A program made the position numbers and the translations under genes. From the NCBI RefSeq assembly GCF_013386825.1, contig NZ_JACARC010000041.1:139274-203273 (forward strand): DNA of 64,000 bases, given 5' to 3'. Of this stretch, positions 53,371 through 61,096 are shown in pieces. The DNA is from Pseudomonas sp. IPO3778. GTDB lineage: Bacteria > Pseudomonadota > Gammaproteobacteria > Pseudomonadales > Pseudomonadaceae. Position 1 is the stretch's first letter, and every line of letters starts with the position of its first letter. The notes below the pieces were generated by a model. That model made no database searches. It was not told the origin of the DNA and saw only the letters and a list, made by a program, of their open reading frames with translations.

Positions 53371-54840
53371 TTATTCCTTTACCGCGGTCAGTGTGCTGAA
53401 GGAGTTCGCCGCCAGTTGCCCGGTCACCCGCAGGATCTGCTGCTCCAGGAGTACGGCTTGCACACTCGTGTGCACCAGGTCCAACTGTGACTGGTGATAC
53501 TGCTGATAGGCGTCGAATACATCCAGGAGGTTGCGCGTGGTGGAAGAAAGCTGGGCGTCAAAGGCGGCCACGACACGGGCCTGGGCTTGCGCCTGCTGAC
53601 GCAACGAATTGATCTTTTCGTGGGCCGATGCCAGGCCGCTGAACGCAATCTGCAGGCTGCGACGGGCTTCTCGCTCGGCGTCCATGCGGTCGTATTCGTA
53701 CTCTTGCTGTTTGGCCAGCGACGCACGTTGCTTGTAATAGTCGGCGCCGCCGGAGAACAACGGCATGGTCAGGACGACAGCCGCCTCTCGATCGTTTTGC
53801 CAACCCTCCACGCCGCCGTCGTTGGCCACTTTGTCGCTGGACAACTCGAACTTCACCACCGGCAGGAAGTGCGCCTGATATTTGCGCCGCTCCTCACGGG
53901 CGGCCTCGCCATTTTCCCGGGCCGTGAGGACTGCCGGGTTGCCCGTCGGGATCAAGTTCAAGGCGTCTTCAAGTGTGCCCACCGGCTGCGCGTCCGCCAG
54001 CATCGGCAGTTGCAAGGCGTGGGGCATGCTGCCCGTGAGCCGGCTCAGGTTGATATTGGCCTGGTTGGCCTGGGCGATGGCGTCTTGCACGGAGGACTTG
54101 GCGGCCAGCACGCGGGCCTTGATGCGCTCACGGTCTGCGCCGCTGGCCCCGCCTGCATTGGCCCGTGCGATCACCCAGTCGTCAAGTCGCTCCAGGCGCT
54201 TTTGCTGAGCCCGGTAGAGTTTGAGGGCCAGTGCGCCTTCTATCGCGTTGTAGAAAGCCGCTGTGCTGTCGTAGTTAACGTCGCCCCGAACCCCGTCTTC
54301 ACTGGCTGCGCTGGCGCGCTTGATCGCCGCTGCGTTGCGAATGTCTGCAACCGCCGACAGGTCAAACAGCGGTTGACTGATCACCGCATACAGGTCTTTG
54401 CGGGTCTGCGTGCTCTTGGACAGCGCCTGGCCTGTGGCATCGTTCAGGCGCAATGACGGCGTAGAGGTCTCCGGCCCATTGGCCACCCGGACATCCAGCG
54501 ACGGCAGCACACCGGCATAGGCCGCACGCGCAAGGTCGGAGGCGGCCTGCACCTTGGAGTGCGAAGCCCCCAGGGTGTAGCTCTCCTCGACGGCGCGGCG
54601 ACGGGCCTCATTGAGTGACAGGGTTTCCAGTGTTTCGCCATCCGCCACATCCGCCGAGAGACCGGAACGGTCAATCTCCAGCGTGCCGTCGGGCGAGCCT
54701 GTCATCAGCCACAGCTGGTTCAAGCTGAGCAATGAGTCGCCCAAGGCTTGATCCGTCTGCGGCGCGGGCAAGGCGAAACTGCACTGCGAGGCCAGGGCCA
54801 CGAGGCCGACGAGCCATCCGAGGTTGTTAATACTGTTCAC
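53371..54840 (-). CDS. TolC-family outer-membrane protein for type I secretion
   Basis: This 489-residue exported protein has signal MNSINNLGWLVGLVALASQC (cleavage near SFA|LPAP). An N-terminal extension of about 60 residues precedes TolC repeats rich in Ala/Gln coiled coil (LSLNEARRRAVEES, NLLDVFDAYQQYHQSQLDLV). It provides the outer-membrane duct of the type I system. It is the first gene of the operon; its promoter should lie in the 68 bases before 54909 or within the remnant behind it. Confidence 0.92.
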   Translation of the reverse strand: MNSINNLGWLVGLVALASQCSFALPAPQTDQALGDSLLSLNQLWLMTGSPDGTLEIDRSGLSADVADGETLETLSLNEARRRAVEESYTLGASHSKVQAASDLARAAYAGVLPSLDVRVANGPETSTPSLRLNDATGQALSKSTQTRKDLYAVISQPLFDLSAVADIRNAAAIKRASAASEDGVRGDVNYDSTAAFYNAIEGALALKLYRAQQKRLERLDDWVIARANAGGASGADRERIKARVLAAKSSVQDAIAQANQANINLSRLTGSMPHALQLPMLADAQPVGTLEDALNLIPTGNPAVLTARENGEAAREERRKYQAHFLPVVKFELSSDKVANDGGVEGWQNDREAAVVLTMPLFSGGADYYKQRASLAKQQEYEYDRMDAEREARRSLQIAFSGLASAHEKINSLRQQAQAQARVVAAFDAQLSSTTRNLLDVFDAYQQYHQSQLDLVHTSVQAVLLEQQILRVTGQLAANSFSTLTAVKE

Positions 54841-54908
54841 GGTTGGATGTTTCCTGCTTCAAATTTCTGCTGATTTGCTGGCGTGGATCCGCATAGGAGT
54901 CATGAATC

Positions 54909-55618
54909 TCAGATCCGCCAGTTGGTGTTGACGTTGCCTGCGTTCTGCCGGTAGCCCGCACCAAACTGGCCGCTGTAGGTAATGCCCACCGTGGTGTTTT
55001 TTGCTCACGGTGATATCCGCACCCAGTTCCGTTACGCCCGCATTGCGTGCGATGGGGCGCCCGCGACGGTAAAGGGCAGGCTGCCCTCGAACACCATCGT
55101 CGTCTCGGGCGTTACATCACCGAAGGCATGACGCACGCCCACGGTTGCCATGCAGGTGGGCTTGCAGCTGCAGGGCGGTGAAGGCCATCTGTGCGTGCAG
55201 GCCCAGGGTGGTGGTCACATCGTTGGTTTTGCTTTCGCCGTCCAATGCAGCAAAACCGCCCGACTCCGAGAAGCCGCGCAGGCGCTGGTCGCTGAAGGCG
55301 GCACCGGCAAACGGTTCGACCGTGGCGCGGGCGTTCAGCGGCAGTGCGTAGCCCAATTCCGTAAACACCTGGCCGGTGCTGGCACCGGACGTTGACTTGA
55401 GTGTCTGGTCCAGGCCGGCGCCGGCGCCGCCATGGGCAGTGGGTGCAGCAAGTGAGGTGTTCCCCCCCCGCAGTGCCACCGGCATGGCTGGAGCCGGGAA
55501 AAGCCAGCATCAGGATCGTCACCAACAGGGACGCATCGCCACCGTGCTGCGCAGTGGTGTGTGGCGGCGGCAGGGGGGCCTGAACGGGAAGGCTGGGCAG
55601 CGAAGAATGAATTCGCAT
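54909..55618 (-). pseudogene. Frameshifted autotransporter beta-barrel remnant
   Basis: Read on the minus strand, three frames together encode the C-terminal part of an autotransporter translocator: TELGYALPLNARATVEPFAG, GFSESGGFAALDG, TTLGLHAQM, then VGVRHAFGDVTPE, APIARNAGVTELGADITVSK and TVGITYSGQFGAGY, ending NTNWRI and a stop at 54909-54911. At least three frame changes are needed, near 55140, 55060 and the A-run near 55005, and one more at a G8 tract near 55465. No long passenger remains: a possible start and signal-like stretch (SLLVTILMLAF) lies directly before the barrel. It is a decayed gene unless the frameshifts are sequencing errors. Confidence 0.75.
55462..55469 (-). repeat. G8 homopolymer in the autotransporter remnant
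   Basis: Eight G residues on the coding strand separate the frame of the signal-like N-terminus from the frame of the beta-barrel. Loss of one G would join them. It could be a slippage (phase-variation) tract, a fixed frameshift or a read error. Confidence 0.5.
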
Positions 55619-55754
55619 GGAAAATTTCCTTCCATTTAGGGAAAACGCCCAGTCGAAAAAGCGTCCCGGCAGCCGCTTGGCAGACAGTTGGAACCAGCAG
55701 GTGCACTGATCAGGGACGTAACTTCTTTACAGGGGAAAGATGGAGTTTGTGGTT

Positions 55755-56207
55755 TCAACTATCGTGTTCACGCATCGCGTGTTTTTCCGGATACACACAC
55801 TTCTTACCGTATATCTCATGTAGCTCAGTTCGTTCAACAACATCCATCAGTTGCCTTATAGCCTCCCGATCAGGCGGGCAAGGCAGTGCAAAACGCATCG
55901 ATAACGGCGATGATTCAACGGTGCATAAAATTTTAATTGTATCGGCGCGGTAAAAAAGTAGGTGTTTGATTGCCGGTGAACGTCGCACGGACTCTCCAAG
56001 CACTTCGCCCGCGTTATTTAACACCGCCTCATGGATGATCAGCAGGTCAAACGGCGTTAAGGCGTTATCCAGTATCACCAGCAATTCCCGTAGGGATGTC
56101 AGCGGCGCGACGCGGTTATAGCCAAGCCTCGAGAGATTTTTCTCCATCCCCACCAGCCGGGTGTGCTCCTCGTCAACCAACAAGATGCGTAACTTGGGAT
56201 TCACCAT
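55755..56207 (-). CDS. Stand-alone receiver-like protein without the phospho-Asp
   Basis: This 150-residue protein is one response-regulator receiver fold: strand 1 with the acidic pair ILLVDEEH, helix 1 LVGMEKNLSRLGY, and strand 3 DLLIIHEAVL. The residue at the phosphorylation site is His59 rather than Asp, and the usual KP pair after strand 5 is replaced by PCPP. It is probably a pseudo-receiver that binds a partner kinase or EAL protein without phosphorylation. AAGGAT precedes the ATG. Its upstream region duplicates that of the REC-EAL gene at 56777, which suggests both come from one ancestor with the EAL domain lost here. Confidence 0.8.
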   Translation of the reverse strand: MVNPKLRILLVDEEHTRLVGMEKNLSRLGYNRVAPLTSLRELLVILDNALTPFDLLIIHEAVLNNAGEVLGESVRRSPAIKHLLFYRADTIKILCTVESSPLSMRFALPCPPDREAIRQLMDVVERTELHEIYGKKCVYPEKHAMREHDS

Positions 56208-56280
56208 GAAACATCCTTGTTTCCCGTTGAGAAGAACTGAATACGTATCGGTAGAAAAGACATGGCAGTGTTTACACATA

Positions 56281-56405
56281 GGATGATGGCGAGCGAAGTA
56301 TTGCGCCCGCACCCCCGCCCTGTATTTAGGATCCTTCCTAAGACTTAATAGAAAACTCCGCGCACAATTCGGAAACTTCCCACGCTTAAGGGAAATTTCC
56401 GAAGC
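56281..56405 (-). promoter_or_regulatory. Promoter region A, duplicate of the region at 58009-58135
   Basis: This 125-base segment lies within the 230-base gap upstream of the receiver gene and is clearly homologous to 58009-58135. It has TTAGGA-N4-TCCTAA at 56326-56341 and palindromic elements GGAAACTTCC (56372-56381) and GGAAATTTCC (56392-56401) spaced exactly 20 bases apart. The TTAGGA repeat resembles sites of NarL/LuxR-type regulators such as RcsB. The LuxR-type regulator at 60314-60940 is the obvious candidate to bind. Confidence 0.6.
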
Positions 56406-56437
56406 TTCACCGCATTGTTTCGGGGAGACCAGTACAT

Positions 56438-56776
56438 CTACTGATAGATAATGGTGTAAGTAGCAACCGCATTGGCTGTTCCAGGGGTGATCGTGCTTGC
56501 CGTTTGCAAGTAACGCGCGCTCATCGGGATGTTTAATGAAGTGGTTCCTGGGCCAAGGACGGTATTGAGCAACTGGTTCTGCGACAACATCCACGGTCCG
56601 CCTGAAAGATGCAGCACTTGCAGGCCCACCCCCGTCGCCGTGCCTGCACCCGGCGTCAAGCTCAGCACGCCGTTGGTGGCGTCGATCACCGGGCCGATCG
56701 GATCCAGTCGAAGGCTGACGGTTAAGACTCTTCCGTTAGCCTCAACTTTTTCGCAGGGGATAGCGCGGATAACGTG
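56438..56776 (-). pseudogene. Truncated fimbrial adhesin/pilin, C-terminal fragment
   Basis: The frame begins right after the stop of the REC-EAL gene, without a start, and reads IPCEKVEANGRVLTVSLRLD then VIDATNGVLSLTPGAGTATG, LNIPMSARYLQT and the end NAVATYTIIYQ. This is the C-terminal pilin domain of a type 1-like fimbrial protein; the ending resembles the adhesin at 62433 (GVMFIYQ). An internal ATG at 56689 would give only an 83-residue piece without signal peptide. It is most likely the 3' remnant of a fimbrial gene displaced by the signalling genes. Confidence 0.7.
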
Positions 56777-57991
56777 TCAGACGTTATTGATCGACGCACG
56801 CTGGGAGTCCAGCCACGACAACAACCGATTGGCGCTCATGGGACGTGCACAGAGATAACCCTGGGCCTGGACACACCCCAGCTTGATCAATGACTGGCGC
56901 TGGCTTTCGGTTTCAACGCCCTCCACCACGACCGACATGCTCAGGGCTGCCCCCAGTGCGAGGGTGCTGCTGACAATGGCGCGGTTGGCGGCGTTGGTGT
57001 CGAGGTTTTGCACGAAACTGCCGTCGAGCTTGATCTCGGTAAAGGGCAGTTGGCACAGGCGCTCCAGGGAAGAGAACCCCACGCCGAAATCGTCGATGGA
57101 CAACCCGGCCCCCATCATGCGCAAACGGATCAGGCTTTCCAGCACCGCCGGGGAGGTTTCGAGCAGGCCGCTCTCGGTGATTTCAAAGGTCAGGTAGGAC
57201 GCCGGCACCTGATAACGCTCGATCAGCCCACTGATGCGTGCGACCAATTGCGGGTTGCTGAATTGCTCCGCCTGCAGATTAAACGCGAGGTTCAGCTGTC
57301 GTCCGCTGGCCTGGACGTCCTGCCACACCATCAAACCTTGCTCAAACAGGGTGAAAAACAGGTCGTCCATCAGATAAAAACTGCTCAGCAATGGCAGAAA
57401 ATCAGCGGGCGACAACAATCCGTAGCTGGGGTTGTCCCACCGTGCCAAGGCTTCCAGACTGTCGACCGCACCGGTGATCAAGTTGAATTTGGGTTGAAAA
57501 AACACCTTGAACTCGTTCTCCAGGATCGCTCGTTTCAAGGCGGACTGGGTGAACCACTTCAAGTTGATCGAGCTTGAAACGTCCGTTCTTCGCACCGCAA
57601 TCCATTCCAGGAACCCGCCCACCAGCGGCCCGAGTTCGCTGGCGCGCACAGGCGTATCGACATACCCGAGCACCTTCACGCCATGCATGGACAGCATCCG
57701 GTCAAGGGCACCATGCAAGTTCGCCGGATACACACTGCAGATGATCAGCGCCTTGAGCAGCCCGCCCCGGCTGAGGTCCTCGATCAACGACAGTCCGAGC
57801 GTGCATTGCAGTTTCAAACTGCACAATACGATGTCCACCGGCCCCGTGCGTGCCAGCAGTTCCCGCGCGGCAGCACCGTCAGCCACCGCAGCCACGTCTT
57901 CACACCCAAGGTCCTGGAACAGCCTGGTGGCGATTAGTCGTTTGAAAGGCTGCTCTTCAATGACCAGAACGCGTATCGGTAGGAAAGGCAT
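56777..57991 (-). CDS. REC-EAL c-di-GMP phosphodiesterase, RocR-like, receiver Asp replaced
   Basis: The protein has 404 residues. The N-terminal receiver domain (~5-125) has the acidic pair VIEEQ, but Ser58 (VDIVLCSLK) stands where the phosphorylated Asp should be. The EAL domain (~150-400) keeps SLEALARW, LAFNLQAEQ, FEITESG, SIDDFGVGFSS, EIKLDGSF and VVEGVET, so c-di-GMP hydrolysis is expected. This domain order is that of RocR/PvrR proteins controlling cup fimbriae. ATG 57991 is used because a longer frame would run through the conserved upstream region. Input may come by binding the HPt or kinase rather than by phosphorylation. Confidence 0.9.
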   Translation of the reverse strand: MPFLPIRVLVIEEQPFKRLIATRLFQDLGCEDVAAVADGAAARELLARTGPVDIVLCSLKLQCTLGLSLIEDLSRGGLLKALIICSVYPANLHGALDRMLSMHGVKVLGYVDTPVRASELGPLVGGFLEWIAVRRTDVSSSINLKWFTQSALKRAILENEFKVFFQPKFNLITGAVDSLEALARWDNPSYGLLSPADFLPLLSSFYLMDDLFFTLFEQGLMVWQDVQASGRQLNLAFNLQAEQFSNPQLVARISGLIERYQVPASYLTFEITESGLLETSPAVLESLIRLRMMGAGLSIDDFGVGFSSLERLCQLPFTEIKLDGSFVQNLDTNAANRAIVSSTLALGAALSMSVVVEGVETESQRQSLIKLGCVQAQGYLCARPMSANRLLSWLDSQRASINNV

Positions 57992-58008
57992 GACAGTGGT
58001 TACACAGG

Positions 58009-58135
58009 TGATGGCGACCGGCAAATTATTGCGCCCCACCCCTGCCCTGTATTTAGGATCGCTCCTAATAGGATCTGGAAAAACTCCCTGTGCGAAACGG
58101 AAATTTCCGACACAAACAGGAAACTTCCGCTTCGT
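58009..58135 (-). promoter_or_regulatory. Promoter region B, duplicate of the region at 56281-56405
   Basis: This region lies upstream of the REC-EAL gene. It contains TTAGGA-N4-TCCTAA at 58053-58068, the perfect palindrome CGGAAATTTCCG at 58099-58110 and GGAAACTTCC at 58120-58129, again with 20-base spacing. The block CCTGTATTTAGGATC is identical to region A. The box is 62-77 bases before the ATG. Confidence 0.6.
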
Positions 58136-58163
58136 CATCCAGGCAAATTCGCCCCCCCGGATC

Positions 58164-60314
58164 TCACGTCAGGGCAATCAAGGCAGCCTTCAATGCAATC
58201 ATGGCCTGCTCCAGGGCCAGGGTGGCCGCGGTCACTTGCTCCGGCTCGGCCTCCTCGCACGCCGCCTCCAGCTGCGCACACCGAATCAGCACGTTCTGCG
58301 CACCGACAATCCGCCCACCACCCTTTATACGGTGGGCCAGCGTTGCCAGCCCTTCGACGTCCTTGTTCGCATAGCATTGCATCAACACGCTCATGTCCTC
58401 TTCCAGGCTGAGTGCCAGGTTATTGATGATGGCGTTGACCGAGTCTTCGTCGCCCCGCGCCAGTTGAATCAGCGAGGTAAGGTCCAGGTTGATCCCCTGC
58501 CCTATCATCGCGATGGGCGCTTCATTCGGCTGCGTCAGGGGTTCGATGATCGACATCCGGGCGCTCAGTTCTCCGAGCCGGATGGGCTTGAACAGGCAGT
58601 CGTCCATGCCGGCATTCAGGCACCGCTGTTTCTCCTCAGGCTGTGCGTTGGCGGTCAAGCCCACGATGACGCAGGGTTTCGAGCCTAGGCGCTGCTCTTC
58701 GTCACGTATCGCGCGGGCCAGTTCATAGCCGTTCATGATGGGCATATGGCTGTCGGTGATCACCACGTCATAGGCACCCTGGCGCCAGGCCCGCAGGCCG
58801 TGTGCGCCATCTTCCGCGTCACTGACGTCATGCCCCAGGTACGTGAACTGCTGCGAAAGCAGCAAACGGTTTGCCGGATAATCGTCGACCACCAGCACAC
58901 TCAAGCGCTTCGCTCGAACCACTGGCGCGATGGCATCCAGCACAGGCGGGCCAAGGTTTTCAAGAATCGGCAAACGCAATGTCACGTCGATGCGGGTGCC
59001 CCGGCCCAGTTCGCTGGTCAAGGTCAGCCGCCCGCCCATCATCTCGCACAGCGTGCGGGAAATCGCCAGCCCCAGTCCCGACCCGGTACGCATGGCTTCG
59101 CCCGGCTGGCCAACCTGGGTGAAGGGGCTGAACAGCAGCGCCTGATCTTCTGGTGAAATGCCAATCCCGGTGTCGATCACGCTGAACGTCAGGTCCAACT
59201 CCGAGCCGTCCACCACCGGGGTGCACCGCAGGAAAAAACGCACCTGGCCTTTAACGGTAAATTTGATCGCATTGCTCAACAGGTTCGACAGCACCTGCTT
59301 GATCCGCATGGCGTCCACCAGCACTTCGCAATCGGCCTGGGGGTCGAGTTCAATCTGCAGTTCGAGAAATTTCTGCTGCGCCACGCCGTCAAAGATGCGC
59401 GCGACCTTGAGCACCTCGTCGTGCAGGTTGGCTCTCTTCGGCGTCAACGTCAGTTGGCCGGACTCAATGCGCACGATGTCCAGGATGTCACCCAGCAAAT
59501 CCACCAGGCTGTTGGCGGCGCTGGAGGCAATGTCCAGTGAGACCCGATCGATAATGCCTTGCTCGGCCCGTTTGGTGGCCATTTCGAGCATGCCCAGCAC
59601 GGCGTTCATTGGGGTGCGGATTTCATGGCTCATGGTGGCCAGGAATAACGTCTTGGCGGTGTTGGCGTCGTCGGCCTCTTTTTGTGAGGCCTTTAACTGA
59701 ATCATCAGCTGCTCGCGGTCGCTGACATCGACCCACCCTGCAATCACCCCGACGACCCGTCCACGGGCGTTGAAACATGGGAAAATCCAGTAAAAAAGTG
59801 CCAGCGTTTCACCGTAGGGCGCCACCAGACTGCCACTGCCGATCAGCGGAATCCCATCGCGTATGACCTTGAGGTAATGCTCATGGTACTGCCGGGACTC
59901 GGACAGCGGCATGAGTTGCAAGTCGGTGATGGGCTTGCCGAGGACCTGGTTCAGGTCCATGGCCAGGAAATCCAGGTAGCTGTCGTTGCACGCGACCAGG
60001 CGGCCCTTTTGGTCACGGATGAATACCGGCCGCGGGACGTCATCGATCATCTGGCGCATGTTGGCGACAAACGTCGCCAGGACCCTGCGGGGATCGTCGG
60101 TTCGGCGCCGCCACAGCAGCCCGCCAAAATGCCAACAGAGGATAGAACCCAGCCCCGCCAGGGCCATCCCCCAATAAAGTGTGGACCGGCCCTGGGTACG
60201 AACCACCATGTCGAGTTCAAAATCAGGGGTACCGGCAATGTGCGGTTCCGCCTGTACCAGTAACGGCAAACCGGCCATCAGCAACGCGGCAACAATCGTT
60301 TTAGCGGACTTCAT
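58164..60314 (-). CDS. Hybrid sensor histidine kinase with receiver and HPt domains (RocS/EvgS-like, short sensor)
   Basis: The protein has 716 residues. A signal-like N-terminus (MKSAKTIVAALLMAGLPLLV), only ~25 periplasmic residues and a membrane helix (~47-65) are followed by a PAS domain (~85-205). A HisKA domain with SHEIRTPMNA (His230), an ATPase domain (NLLSNAIKF, DTGIGIS, GSGLGLAIS), a receiver with ITDSHMPIMNG (Asp521) and a C-terminal HPt with LAHRIKGGG (His661) complete it. RocS1 and EvgS carry two periplasmic solute-binding domains; these are absent here, so sensing probably uses the PAS domain. It overlaps the response-regulator stop by one base. Confidence 0.92.
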   Translation of the reverse strand: MKSAKTIVAALLMAGLPLLVQAEPHIAGTPDFELDMVVRTQGRSTLYWGMALAGLGSILCWHFGGLLWRRRTDDPRRVLATFVANMRQMIDDVPRPVFIRDQKGRLVACNDSYLDFLAMDLNQVLGKPITDLQLMPLSESRQYHEHYLKVIRDGIPLIGSGSLVAPYGETLALFYWIFPCFNARGRVVGVIAGWVDVSDREQLMIQLKASQKEADDANTAKTLFLATMSHEIRTPMNAVLGMLEMATKRAEQGIIDRVSLDIASSAANSLVDLLGDILDIVRIESGQLTLTPKRANLHDEVLKVARIFDGVAQQKFLELQIELDPQADCEVLVDAMRIKQVLSNLLSNAIKFTVKGQVRFFLRCTPVVDGSELDLTFSVIDTGIGISPEDQALLFSPFTQVGQPGEAMRTGSGLGLAISRTLCEMMGGRLTLTSELGRGTRIDVTLRLPILENLGPPVLDAIAPVVRAKRLSVLVVDDYPANRLLLSQQFTYLGHDVSDAEDGAHGLRAWRQGAYDVVITDSHMPIMNGYELARAIRDEEQRLGSKPCVIVGLTANAQPEEKQRCLNAGMDDCLFKPIRLGELSARMSIIEPLTQPNEAPIAMIGQGINLDLTSLIQLARGDEDSVNAIINNLALSLEEDMSVLMQCYANKDVEGLATLAHRIKGGGRIVGAQNVLIRCAQLEAACEEAEPEQVTAATLALEQAMIALKAALIALT

Positions 60315-60940
60315 CAGATAATACTGTTGCGCTTGGCCACTTCCGAAAGTGACACGACGGAGGTCACTTCAAAGCGCTCCAACAGCCGCGTCTTGTAAGT
60401 GCTGATGGTTTTATTGCTGAGCAGCATGGAGTCGCCGATTTCCTTGTTGCTGAGCCCCAGGGCCAGGTGCTTGAGGATCACCAGTTCGCGATCCGACAGG
60501 TTTTCGATCACTCGCGCTTCATTTATCTCGACGTCACTGCGCCGGACCGAACCGATGGCCAGATTGGGGAAATGCGTATAGCCTGACATCAGCACTTTGA
60601 CGGCCCGGCGCAGGTCATCCAGGTCGTCGATTTTCGAGATGAAGCCGGCAGCCCCCGCACTCATGCAACGCTTGAGGTACAGGCTGGCCTCCAGGGACGT
60701 CAGTACCAGAATGCGCGTGGCAATGTTCAGGTCGACAATGCGCCGGATGACTTCCAGGCCGTCGAGTTTGGGCATCGAGATATCCAGTACCACCAGGTCG
60801 GGCAATTCCTGACGGGCCTGTTGTACCGCATCAGCACCATCGCCCGCCTCTACCACCGTTTCGAAACCTTCCTGTTTCAGGACCATTTTGACCGTTGCCC
60901 GAACGATCGGGTGGTCATCCACTACCAGCGCCTTGCGCAT
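60314..60940 (-). CDS. LuxR/NarL-type response regulator (RocA/BvgA-like)
   Basis: This 208-residue regulator has a receiver (~1-120) with ALVVDDHP and the phosphorylated Asp53 in VVLDISMPKLDG. A LuxR-type helix-turn-helix follows (~140-205: LSDRELVILKHLALGLSNKE, IGDSMLLSNKTISTYKTRL). It is the DNA-binding output of the adjacent hybrid kinase and probably controls the fimbrial operon at the right end and the two duplicated promoters. ATG 60940 with GAG six bases upstream is preferred to a longer frame. The 156-base gap 60941-61096 has no TTAGGA box. Confidence 0.93.
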   Translation of the reverse strand: MRKALVVDDHPIVRATVKMVLKQEGFETVVEAGDGADAVQQARQELPDLVVLDISMPKLDGLEVIRRIVDLNIATRILVLTSLEASLYLKRCMSAGAAGFISKIDDLDDLRRAVKVLMSGYTHFPNLAIGSVRRSDVEINEARVIENLSDRELVILKHLALGLSNKEIGDSMLLSNKTISTYKTRLLERFEVTSVVSLSEVAKRNSII

Positions 60941-61096
60941 ATCTATCTCACTTATTCTGTTTATCTGGGCACAGATCACGAAACGAGAAGGCATAGAGAG
61001 AGGCAAGCGACTACACCGGCAGAGTCTAGTCCAACCGCATCGAGTCTCTGTTGATTATTTTGCTCTTAATACGCCGTCACGTTCAGATTGACTCAG

